This document shows, piece after piece, positions 37,796 to 48,838 of a stretch of DNA of 64,000 nt; positions within the stretch are counted from its first letter, which is position 1; each line of letters starts with the position of its first letter. The translations under genes were made by a program, and so were the position numbers. Under the pieces are notes generated by a model that worked only from the letters and a program-made list of their open reading frames with translations, was not told the DNA's origin and did not search any database. The DNA is from Filobasidium wieringae (Eukaryota > Basidiomycota > Tremellomycetes > Filobasidiales > Filobasidiaceae): NCBI GenBank assembly GCA_001600055.1, contig BCIV01000005.1:702228-766227 (forward strand). Reading direction: 5' to 3'.

Positions 37796-39507
37796 TCACA
37801 TACCCAACACGAACAGAGCCATAACGGGCATGGCAGTGAGAATCAAGGCCGAGGCGGTGTTCCCTTAAAGCCAAATATCAAATCAGCTATCAGCGGGAAG
37901 AGCTGATAAACAAAATAGCTTACTGGGCGCACTGCCTTTTGCAGTCGATCCAGCCAACGCAGTAGCGACCCCAGCATTTCCCCCATAATGACTAGTTGCC
38001 GAGGGAGTCGTTGATGTCTGCTGCGATGGGGGCGCAAGGGATGCGGACAGCTCAGTGACGGGTTGCGGCACGTTTGAGTCGGGTGGAGGCTGGTAGGCTG
38101 CCGTACTGCCATAGAGCGCGAGCAAGTTCGGGTTCAGTGCCATGGTTAGTCTAGTGTATCTGTTGAACGCGAGCCACTTATCAGCGGGGAGCCTTCAAAC
38201 ACCCATAACAAACAGAGTTGCTCACAAAATATTCCCCACAACAGTACTAAGGCTCCATTTTTGCAAACCTGACAGACTGTAGTCGTATCCCCATTGCCAG
38301 GCTTCTGCCTTCATGCCGTCCAACTTCTGTATATCGTCCAAAGTCGCAGCATTTCCGGCGTTCTATTCCGAAACCGATTTGTCAGTAAGGCACGCCGCAG
38401 ATCAGGAACATCCTGATCTGGACTTACGGAAGCGGCCCATGCCGAAAGAGCGGCACTCATGCTGCTTCCTCCGGATTGTATCGTATCCGCGAAGGTGAGA
38501 TGCGAGTAATCCGCCTTAGGAGGGTTGATTATCCCCACCATTCCCGCTAAACATTCCGTCTGATTGGCCGATCCCAAGAAAATTGGCTTGGAATCATTGA
38601 TAGTCAGATGACTGAGGCTTTGAGCGGTATCAAAGGCTCCTGTTCCAGTCAAGGGGACGCAAAGATTTTCCGGATCGATAGAGACAATATGTGAGCCGTC
38701 TGATGTAGTGTTTCCATAAAGTTGCAAAGACACAGATGATCCAGGTTCAGCAGTGATAATGAATGGTATCAATTTCTTGATCCCCTCTGCGGGATTAACG
38801 ACTATCGTGTAATTCTTTCCCGTTTGTATTGAGGCCATTGAGAAAGTTGTCGCATTGGGTCGCACAGCGGTGATCACGGTTTCCATGACACCCGTGACGG
38901 CAGCACTTGGTGCCTGTGTCGACGTGACGGTGTAGAGTTCGGTGGAAGCGGCTGAAAGATCACCCGTGGGAAGAACCGTCGTTTCCATCGGAGCTGGGGG
39001 TGCAGACTCTGACGACGTCAGAACGTCGCTTGAAGGCGCAGGTGCAGCTTCATTGGTAGCAACCGGAGGCGAAGGGGCTGGCTCGATGACAAAAGATATC
39101 TCACTAGTGGCCACTGCTGGTGCAGGTTCGACAGTGGCAGACACTGTCGTTGCATCGGTAGGAAGGGCGAGCCCAGTGGTGCTTGCGCTTTCGATAACGC
39201 TGCTCTCAAGAGAAGTCGCCGTCGTCGCTTCCAGAACGGGGCTGGATACCGGAGCCGCTGGCACCTCACTTGAAGCGGTCTCAGCTGCAATCGATGCAGA
39301 ACTGGACATCGTCAAAGAGACGTTCAGAACAAGAGAGCTGGAGAGAGATAGGATAATTGTCGATGGTACGCTATTGTTGACGATCGCTGTTGTTCTTGAA
39401 ACGTCCGTCAGACTAGTTGAAGAATCTGGACTCTGTGCCTGCGCAGCAAGTGAAAGGATCAGAAAGCCCAGGATACACCATGATCGCTTCAGAATTGAAG
39501 CACGCAT
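37796..39507 (-). CDS. Secreted Ser/Thr-rich, probably GPI-anchored cell-wall protein
   Basis: Four exons: 38428-39507, 38226-38362, 37924-38159, 37796-37863; 506 residues. The N terminus is a signal peptide (M-R-A-S-I-L-K-R-S followed by a hydrophobic core, cleavage near A-A-Q-A-Q). About 170 residues of Ser/Thr/Ala/Pro-rich sequence follow, then a more ordered part with K-N-Y-T-I-V-V-N-P, T-L-D-D-I-Q-K-L and possible N-glycosylation sites. After a Ser/Thr/Gln-rich stretch the chain ends in a hydrophobic segment (A-L-I-L-T-A-M-P-V-M-A-L-F-V-L-G-M), the pattern of a GPI signal. No enzymatic family is recognised; a wall mannoprotein or adhesin is likely. Confidence 0.82.
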
Positions 39508-39983
39508 CCTATGAACGTTGCGTGGAGTATGAAATCTAGAGCTCAGCTCCGTGGAATAGGTGTATTGAGGATGTAGTAGTCCGAAAACGTCTCTGTCCTG
39601 TACAGGAGAGCTGATCATTCCCTATCGCTTTGGTAGTTATTATACTGTAAGGCGCATTGGAGGTCAAGATGAAAGGCGTCATCGAAAGGACCTACACAAC
39701 GTGAAAATCGCTTTCCAAGTGATACACGGGTGCGCATCTGCGTTTCATCGATGCATCGCCGCATCGCGACCGGGGTTGACGATCAGGGTTGTGCAAACGT
39801 GCCATACCATATAAAAGCGCAAAACTCGCGCTTGTAGGAACGAGGATTGGTTGTCAACAATGGTTGTTTGACTTTCTACGCTTGGAATCTGATCGTGATT
39901 TCTGTCTGTCAGGCAAACTTGTTTCGCAAATGCCCGTCTTAAGAGCTTAGCGAATGACACTCATCAAGCGATAGTTCTTGACA
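39508..39983. other. Divergent promoter region between GPI-protein and LRR genes
   Basis: About 480 bp. Palindromic GCATCGATG-like text (CATCGATGCATCG, near 39748-39760) is the only regular feature; nothing coding is supported. Confidence 0.4.
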
Positions 39984-42667
39984 ATGCTACCGGAACCTAC
40001 TCCTAGACCTACCAGCAGGTTGCCTGTACCATCTCCTTCCCGACTACCGAGATTAGCAGCGAAACCGTCGACATCATCGCTAAGAGCAGTACACAGCAAT
40101 GCCAGTTCGCCCGCCCGCACTTCAGGATCGCTACCAATGCCATCGAAGGCAATAGAAAATCTCAAGGCCTCTCCACTTCCTCCAAGAAAGATCACCAACT
40201 CAGTTCCTCACACTCGGTCAGGACCTCACGACATGTCAGCATCTGTGGCAAGATCAGCAGGTGCTCGAACCCTTGCATCCAATTCATCTCCACGGCCATC
40301 GATCAGAGGAACTGAACCTCAGAGACCTTTGGCTCCATCATCATCAGCATCATCAAGTTTGAGAGTGCCTGCAGTTCGAAAAGCTGCTTCAATGGCTAGT
40401 ATGTCTGCATCAGCACGATCATCATCACCAAGAACACCTGTCAAGAGCCAGACCTTCAACCAAGGGATTGATAAAGCCACAATCACAACTCCCGTATCGC
40501 CCAAGACTCCGATTCGTGTTTCCATGCGTGAACAAATCGCAGCGAAGCGTAAGGCCATGATGTCTTCCAGCTCAACTGGCGATTCTCTGAGGGAATCACC
40601 TATCGAGGAGAGTTTCGGAGATCTTTCCGTCTCCACAAATACCGACAATCCGGATGATCAATCAGGAGGTGACCCTTTCGGAAGGTCGTTGGGAACTTTG
40701 ATGACGAAGGCAATCCGAACAGGGAAACTGAACATCCCTAGTATGGGTCTAGACAGATTACCTAGAGAAGTCTGGACAAAGATGCTTCGACTGGATCCCA
40801 ATGAGTTAGAAGAGCCCTTGGACGATCGTCTGTCTCCAGCGGAGATGGGTAGCATCCACGATGCTGGTGAAGACGATCTCCCTCCCCATGTTCTGGCCCA
40901 AAGAGCAAAGGAGCGGGAGGTCGAGGATGTTCCATTCTATGATATGGTGGATCTGGAAGTTCTGAGAGCCCCAGGAAATCTCTTCAAAAGTATTGACAAA
41001 CATATTGGGGGTTTCGGAGCTCTTAAGATACTGGATGTGAGTTCAAGATTTCAGTTATTATTTATTAGATCCACTGACCGCTCGGAATGTTTAGCTGCGA
41101 TCGAATCTGCTTAGAGATCTACCGGAAACGATAATCGACTTGAGGGAGTTGGTGACATTAGACGTATCGTAAGCGACACAATTTGTCACACGTAATCAGT
41201 GAACGAACTCATGAGTTGCGTTACCATAGTCACAACGAATTGTCTGGCCTACCTAAATCTGTCATTCTGCTGCCTTCCCTCACAACACTCAACCTTTCAC
41301 ACAACTCGCTCGCTTCGTTCACCTTCGACAGCCCAACTCGTCCGAGCCAAGCAGTACTTGACTATCACAACGACAACTCTTTCCTGACCTCCTTTCCGGG
41401 AACCCCGACTCGATCTAAATATATTGCGGTCGATACGGATAGAGTCTTGCCATCCCTGAAGACACTTGATCTGCAAGGAAACAGGATAACGAATCAAGGG
41501 TTACCGGAAGAGTGGCCGGAAATGTTGGAGTCGATCGATTTAAGTGGGAACAGTTTAATGGGTCAGCTTTTGGTGGACGGTTTAGCTGGACTGAAGCACC
41601 TGAAAAGCCTGAAGTTCGTAAAGAACGGCTTGAGGGGCATTGTAACGAGTGGGTCTTTGAAAGGGAAAATTTGGCAGAACCTAGAACTGGTCGACTTCAG
41701 CTTGAACGATCTGGAAAGCGAGGACATCATCAAAGCCGCTCTCGGCGATTCCTCTAGGATGAAGCTGGTAAACTACTTTCCGCCTGTTAAGAGACTTCCC
41801 TTCCGCTTACTATTTGCCGTCTTCCAACAGATGCTTGTGGGCAATCCAGCTTTAGAGAATCTCGCGTTTGCTTCTATAAAGCCTAGCCGAAAGGTACCTG
41901 TGGAGATCTCGACTGCCGATGAACAGGAAGTGCCTTCCTTGGTCGTGGATGCGGGTGCTGAACCACTTCGAGCGTGTTTCAACTCGCAAAGAGCCGAGAT
42001 GATCATCGGTAAGGAGCTAGGCAAGTCGTTGCTGGACGAGACGCGCCAATTTGACTTGGAGCTGGTGACAAGGGCTTTGCCGGCTGGATCCAGCCTGAAA
42101 ACACTAAGTCTCAACGGCATCATCCCACTCAAAGGGGTGATATTTCCCTCTGGAAAATCAATCCTAAGTCAGGTGACTAGTCTCAACATCGTGGATACGT
42201 CGTTGGAAACCACGTCGACCCTGTTTGAAGCTATTGCACAAAGCTTCCCCGTACTGGAAGAACTCGACTTGAGCGGGTCGTTCTTGACGAGCATGGATGG
42301 CGTCGAACAGCTGATAGCACAGGGTCTGAAGAAACTCTACATCCGAGGAGGAAGGATAGAAAATTTCGATGCGATTGAGAAGGTGGCGGAGAGCGTTCGG
42401 CATGGGACTTGGCAGGGAAAAATGTTACTAGAAGAGCTGGATGTCCGAGACAATTCGGTACCAAGGTATGTTTGATATGCTGCCCTTGATCCTTCCGCGA
42501 TCATCGATTTCTGATACCGCTCTGTTCTCCTCAGACTTATTGAATCGATCGGGTGTCTACCGCTTCGAGTCCTGCTTGTCGAGAATAATGCGTTCCGAAT
42601 CCCCAACCGCAAACATTGGGAGCGAGGAACACCAGCTCTCCTGCAATGGCTGAAGGACGGATTATGA
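39984..42667 (+). CDS. Leucine-rich-repeat protein with disordered N terminus
   Basis: Four exons: 39984-41036, 41095-41168, 41230-42465, 42535-42667; 831 residues. The first 250 residues are Ser/Pro/Arg-rich with many S-P sites, like a phosphorylated, microtubule- or membrane-associated tail. LRRs follow, with L-P-x-x-I/L-x-x-L units such as L-R-D-L-P-E-T-I-I-D-L, L-S-G-L-P-K-S-V-I-L-L and L-K-T-L-D-L-Q-G-N-R-I-T, and continue to the C terminus. It resembles the LRRC40/shoc-2 style of cytosolic LRR protein; a specific role is not known. The ATG follows a short upstream region diverging from the GPI-protein gene. Confidence 0.85.
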
Positions 42668-42752
42668 TTGTCTCAACAGCTGGGGATCCGCAAGAACGGA
42701 TTATAATGTTATCTGTATACAACTTGTACCATAATATATATTGTACCGTGAG

Positions 42753-44307
42753 TTAAACGTATTTGATATCCAGCGTCTCACCACCGTCAAGATCCAGATC
42801 TACAACCTTCCCATCCCCCTCAAAGAGATCTCCGTCGAAGTCGATTTTGAGCTTCTTCCCTAAGACCCGATTCTTTCCTCTGCCCGTTGCCTGCGTTTCT
42901 GCAGGAATGTTCATCTTCTTTGCGTACCAATTAATCACCGCAGCAAAGGTCGTGCTATCGTTCACGCTTCCTTCTAGTTCCCCGTCTTTCCCTCGTATTG
43001 TGACTTTAATCATGGCGCTCGTAGGGACAGGTGGGACGGAGACTGATCTTGAGACCTCTGTTATTCTTATCGTCGTTTGAGAAGGTTCGTCTAAAACCTC
43101 GATATCCGACGAATCGTCATCGATCACCACCACTTCATCATCACCCTTCTCAACTTCGACTGTCCGTTGCGCCTGCGTGGTTCTCTCCCTTTCCTCCCTC
43201 TCATCCTCCATCCTAGCTTCCCACCGCGCCCTCTCTACCTCCACCCTAGCCTTCTCAACGACTTCAAAGTGCGTCTTGGTGTAAGCGAACAAAGAAACCT
43301 TTTCCCCGAATTTCAGAGCGTCGGGTGTCGTGTAAGGTGACCAGATCCGGGTTCCGGTGGAAGTAGTCAATACCAGGTCTTCCAGTGGATCTGAGACTCC
43401 GAGTTTTCTACCGAGGGTATCGTAGATTGGAGTCAGGTGTTGGTCCTACAGATAGAAGGGGTGTTTAATTCGTGAAAGAGATTGAAGGAGTAAAACAAAA
43501 GAAGACTTACTCTAGGGGCATCGAACACTCTCTTCCTCTGCCAATCCGCTAATACGGACGTAGTCATTGGCCTATTAGGATCCAGCCTAACCATCACCTC
43601 GATACTGCATTTACCCCTCCCACCCCCACTCCCTCCAACCTCACTTCCACCTAGTCCAAGTCCCGAAGGATTGCTGAAAACTAAATCCTCCCCGCTTAGG
43701 GCTCGAGCTGCTAAGTGTCTTGCTTGGATGACAGCTAGGACAGTAGGATCTAGAGCGGGGAGATCTTCCTCTGGTTCGGAGTCTGATTCTTCTGGGATTG
43801 TCGCTGATGTTGGGGGGATTGGAAGCGGTGCTGGTACGGTTTGGGGTGGGATGGATGATCTGTGAAAGAAGATATGAGTTCCAGTTGCTTCCTTTCCAAA
43901 CTAAAGAAGTGCTGTATTGACCTGCTCACGGAGCCCGCTCTAGATCCAGCTCTTGAAGCAGGTCTGGATGCCTCTGCCTCAATCTCAACTTCACTTCCTC
44001 CTTCCGACCAAGACTGCACCCTGGTCCATTCCGGCAACTTGTTCTTGTACCGTCTTTTCTTCCTCTTGTCCTCATCCTCCAGGATAGGCGGTGTATGTAG
44101 CCTCATACTAGATTCCGGATCATCCGCCAAACTTCTCATACGCTGTCGACGATAGGCGAAGAGGTCTTGTTCATCGTCGTCACTGACTGCTATAGCCAGA
44201 TTGGTGGAGGCGGTTGTAGTTGTAGGTTGGGATTCCGTAGAATTCAAGGATGACTGAGAGTCTTGTTGAACTTTTGCTCTGATTTTCGGTCGTGGTCTGC
44301 CTGTCAT
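42753..44307 (-). CDS. Rad60/NIP45/Esc2-like protein with C-terminal SUMO-like domain
   Basis: Three exons: 43922-44307, 43511-43859, 42753-43445; 475 residues. The N-terminal half is acidic and basic low-complexity sequence. An acidic patch V-V-V-I-D-D-D-S-S-D-I-E-V-L resembles a SUMO-interacting motif. The last 75 residues form a ubiquitin/SUMO-like fold (M-I-K-V-T-I-R-G-K-D-G; D-F-D-G-D-L-F-E-G-D-G; ending D-I-K-Y-V). This layout is that of the RENi family (Rad60, Esc2, Nip45), which links SUMOylation to DNA repair and silencing. The middle T-T-S-T-G-T-R-I-W segment may be an additional SUMO-like domain. It converges with the LRR gene, 85 bp apart. Family assignment is moderately sure. Confidence 0.75.
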
Positions 44308-44948
44308 AATACAATGCTTGTGAGATTGGTGTCCATGAGCAAGAATGAGGATGACGACAGAAGGAAGTTACAGTTGCTTTGGTCTGAAACATGAACATGT
44401 CAACAATTGTATGTTGAGGTCGAGTAAGCTCGAATTTGCATCCGGTCATCTTCGAATGTTGTCAATGTGCCAAACCCGGAACCCCTGAGCTCGGGAACAT
44501 CGAGAGGTGAATGTCTCATCATCGCTTCCTATCGCAATCACTATCTCCAGAGGCAATTCCTTCCAGGGACAAAGGATCTTTATCATGATCTCCATCATCT
44601 GATATCCAGGGACACTCACTATTGACTATTGATCATCTCGAACGAGCAAAATAGCAAAATCCCGGTATCCTCCGTAATCGTCATCGCAGAACAAGCCGCC
44701 TAGGAACGATTTCGGATTACATATCACCTTGAACGATAAACGCTTGAATTCAAACACAGGAGACTGTGCAAGCGAGATCGCTCTGGTGTTTAATCTTTGA
44801 ATTTACATCAAGGTCGTCGTCCCATTCCAACGAAAGGGATCTTGGTTGTGACGAATCTAAGTGTTAACGGTATGTCCCCCGCGAAGCCGACTTTCTGGCG
44901 TGAAGCTGACCTTTGCATGACTTGATCAGGCTGTTTTCCATTGTTGAT
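44308..44948. other. Divergent promoter region between Rad60-like and DUF1365 genes
   Basis: About 640 bp with no supported coding sequence. One short plus-strand frame into the DUF1365 start is upstream of the chosen ATG. Confidence 0.45.
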
Positions 44949-46977
44949 ATGTCGAGCACTACTGGAATCGTCATCTCTCTGGTAATAGGAGCTGGTGTTG
45001 TTGGCTTGTTCGCATACGGGAGGCTAATATGGAATGAAGGTGAGTACGGTTTACACGATTGCGAGACCAGAACTCATTCAGCTTACAAGACTCTATAAAT
45101 GTAGGCGCAGGCAAATCCACCCAACTCCTTTCACCCTCAGATCCCTCGTCCCCACTCCCCTCCACCTTGATCCCCTGTATAACATCCCACCGCCGTCATC
45201 TTCCAATCCCAGCAAAACATACCTTTTCCTACCCCCTCATCTACCTCGGCATAGATCTAGATCACCTCGAATCTGGTCTTCTGAACCTCAGATCCCGTTT
45301 CTTTCAGTACGGCAAGAAACCTTGGAAAAGCGTACTAGGCGTTCAGCATGAACAATACCTCTCCCCCACTCTACCCAAACCTACCCCAGGTTCAGGAGGA
45401 TTCAAGCAAGAACTGATAGCGCTTATGGAATCACACGGAGTCCCAGGGGACGAAGTGGGGAGAGTTTGGATGGTGACTATGCCCTCTTACTTGGGACTAG
45501 CGGGGGTGAACCCTTTATCGGTTTATTTCATCTACAAGAAGTCAGAATCGGGAGAATCGACTCCTTCGCAGGAATCAGAGTGGGAAGATCTTGGGAGGGA
45601 CGAGAAGAATAAAGCGAGCGAGGGTAGGAGAAAGTTGCTGAGTGTTGTCCTGGAGGTCCACAATACTTTTGAAGAAAGGTATGACATTTCGGAAATTTCG
45701 GTGGATGGCAGACTTCGGCTGATTCGACGCTTCTTGTCAGACATCTCTACGTCCTCCGTGTAGGTGTAAACGAGGACAAGCCAGAGGGCAACCACGACCA
45801 TGCTTGGGTCTTTCCTCGTACCTTCCACGTATCGCCCTTTAACAATCGAGCGGGTTTCTACCGATTAGACGTAATCAACCCTTTCGCTCGAGGATCGGTC
45901 CCTAAGCTCAAGATCACCCTGAATCAATTAACCCAGGACAAACAGATCAAGCTGTATGCGGCTTTGATGAACAATCCGGACAAGAGGAAGCCACCCTTGG
46001 AAATCACTGCTAGAAACATCATCACTGCGGTTTTGTGGAGACAACCTTGGGACCTCTTCCTGACGACCTTCAGGATCCTACGGCAAGCATGGACTTTACA
46101 TTACAAGAAAAAGCTACTGGTTTATCCTCGTCCCGAATTACATACCGCTCCTCGGACCGAACAATCCGAACCTATAGGGAATGTAGAAGATGGAGCAGTA
46201 CACGGGTTGCGGATCCCTTGGAACCCGGTGGAAACAGATATAGCGGGAATAGGACGTTCGATCGGGTTCAGAGCGGTCGACGCGGCTGAAAAGAAGACGG
46301 AGAGGATCATCCTGCCGATTTTGAAAGCGAGAGTGGAGGAATTGGGGATATGCTTGAAGTTGGATTTCGCTGATCAATCTAGGAAAGAGATTGTCCTAGG
46401 AAACACTGGAGCGACGGAAAAGGATACGTTGGTGATCAAGACGAGGCATCCGACATTTTGGATTCAAGTTTTGATGGCCGAGACACCGCTTCATTTTCTC
46501 TTCACGGCCGAGCCTGACGCCCATACTTATGTTTCTGATCAAGATATGTTTGCACAAGCATTTGATGGATCGCGCGGATCAAAGATGAAGATGTCAAGGG
46601 ATTATGGGCGGGTTGCAAGGTGGATTAGGTGGACTCGCAGAAAACATCTGCTCTTCCTTCTCTCCTTCTGCGACAGGCCTTTCCCCCCAGAGCTCATCCG
46701 ACCCGCTCCTCGTCATCTGTTCGAGCTACAAGGCTTGAGGGATCGAATATCAATCCTTTCGGTCCTGCTCGGTGTTCTTGTCGCCGATAAGATCGAGGAG
46801 AAGATCTTCCGACTAGTAAAGGCACGGTTCGTTCCAGGTCAAGAACCATGGACGGTCTGGAAACGTGCTGTGGATAAGATCTGGCAGATCGATGAGAAGG
46901 TCGACGAGGACCACCTCATGAAGCACGACAAGGCTTACGGGAGTATTTTACTAGAAGAGGTGATCGCTGTAGCATAG
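44949..46977 (+). CDS. DUF1365 family protein with N-terminal membrane anchor
   Basis: Three exons: 44949-45039, 45105-45678, 45741-46977; 633 residues. A hydrophobic segment at residues 7-25 (I-V-I-S-L-V-I-G-A-G-V-V-G-L) is an anchor. The DUF1365 domain shows H-R-R-H-L-P-I-P-A-K-H-T-F-S-Y-P, a P-L-S-V-Y-F-I-Y core, V-L-E-V-H-N-T-F and F-H-V-S-P-F. In bacteria this family often sits with cyclopropane-fatty-acid synthase genes; in fungi its role is not established, and no such gene is near. The splice at 45678/45741 keeps the family motif R-H-L-Y-V-L in frame. The stop is 126 bp before the next gene's ATG. Confidence 0.85.
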
Positions 46978-47103
46978 ATGCCGGCCAAGATAGATTATAT
47001 ATGCGATATTATGCGATCTTGTATTTCGGAGGTGTTTATACCCGTATCGATTCTGGATTCCATGAACACCCGGGTGGTTGGTAGCTGTGTATCCCACTCC
47101 CAA

Positions 47104-48717
47104 ATGGACGACTCTAGCTCTCTAGATGTGCGACTGTATGAGCTACTAGAAAAACGGAAGAAAATTGGAACGTATCGGAGCTTGAAGGAATACAAGACGG
47201 TAGAAACAGCATCTCAGCGGACTTTGCAGGTGCAGGAGCAATTAGTAGATTTCGTAGGTAACGAGCCGTCACCTGTCCTTCGAGCTTGCACACTGATGCT
47301 TCACGAACATTTCACAGTCATCGAACGATTATGTCTCGTTAACTCATTCTCCCTATTTGAGGGAACGATACCTTGAAAGGCTGCAACGATGTCAAGATCC
47401 CCTCTTCGGATCGACTGGATCCCGATTATTGGATGGAACTAGTCCGCATCACTCAGCTTTGGAGAACCGACTGGAAAGATTCTTCGCCTACCGTACCGAC
47501 TTTGGTAGAGTTGACCAGACAGCCGCACTCCTTTTCAACTCCGGTTACGATGCGAACGTTTCGTTCTTTTCCACGATCCCGCAGAAAGGCGACTATATCG
47601 TTCACGATGAACTAGTGCATGCTTCAGTATGGGATGGGATGCGAGCCAATGAACGCAGAGGAGTACCTCAGCAAGATCGATTCAGTTTTCAACATAATTC
47701 CGTCAAGCATCTCGAGCTTACGTTGAGAGAGATAGTAAAGCGTGAAGATACGAGCTGTGGTACGGGAATGATATATGTCGGCATTGAATCGCTATATTCT
47801 ATGGATGGAGATGTCCCACCACTGAAAGCTATTATCGCACTCCTGAACAAGCTCGGTCGGGATCATCCGCGGGTTATCAACAAGGAGAGGATTCACATCG
47901 TCCTTGACGAGGCTCATACCACCGGGATATGGGGGCCAAAGGGCAGAGGCCTAGCTTGTAGTGTCCAAGAGGACCAATGGGACACTAGAACTCTTGAGTC
48001 GGACAACACCGTAAAAGTAGAGGACTGGGTCAAGGTGCGAATTATGACGTTTGGCAAGGGGGTTGGAGGTCAAGGATGTGAGTAGCGCTGGGGCGTAGGG
48101 CAGGGGCAACTGCTGAGGAGAGTTCGTCATCAGCTGTCTTGATCGCTTCTCCACTGGTCCGGCAGTTTCTTATCAACTACGCTCGACCTTTCATATTTTC
48201 GACGGCGATGTCAGTAAACAACGTACTGGCAATCGAAAGCGCATGGGATGTTTTGGAGAGTACAGAGGGGGACCAAGTAAGTACGACTCGTTTTGGGCTC
48301 TTTCTGATCTCCTGCTTAGCATCATTACTCGATCAGCGACGGCAAGAGCTTTTCCGATTGTGCGACCTCTTTCGCAACCAGATTACAGATATGCTCCAGC
48401 GCAACAACCTACCAACGAGCATTCTCTCTCTCCCGTCCGACCCCCAAGATGAGGCCGAATCCGTAGGGAGAACGACGACCTACATCGTGCCCTTGATCAC
48501 TCCTCAACCCCATAGTCTCGCCACACAGCTGCGTGCTGCCGGCTACCTGACAAGACCAGTGGTACATCCCACTGTACCCAAAGGAAAGGAACGAGTCAGA
48601 GTATGCCTACATGCTGGTAATCGCACCGAGGACGTGGCTGGGTTGGTTTTGGCTATAGAAATATGGGCACGTGGGCAACAGCAGAGCCCTGATGGCACTT
48701 TACGGGCCAAACTTTAG
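47104..48717 (+). CDS. 8-amino-7-oxononanoate synthase-like PLP enzyme
   Basis: Four exons: 47104-47253, 47318-48077, 48134-48276, 48337-48717; 477 residues. The alpha-oxoamine synthase fold is clear: D-F-S-S-N-D-Y near residue 50, G-S-T-G-S-R-L-L-D-G, D-E-L-V-H-A-S, L-D-E-A-H-T-T-G with the PLP-binding Asp and His, and the Schiff-base Lys in M-T-F-G-K-G-V-G-G-Q-G. BioF-type enzymes condense pimeloyl thioester with alanine in biotin synthesis. Alternatives in the family are 2-amino-3-ketobutyrate CoA ligase or serine palmitoyltransferase; length and start favour a BioF-like enzyme. No biotin genes are beside it. It converges with THO2, 121 bp apart. Confidence 0.85.
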
Positions 48718-48838
48718 AAACGATCTGCTAGTACAAGATGCTGCAGAGATAACGGATAACATAGACCAGCAATGACGACGCGTTTAATACCAATTTATAT
48801 ATAGACAGCACCAACGAATATTAGATCGATACATTCTC

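Noticed and set aside
38942..39514. 190-codon plus-strand frame opposite the GPI-type protein
   Set aside because: Composition reflects the antisense of Ser/Thr/Ala-rich codons; no domain.
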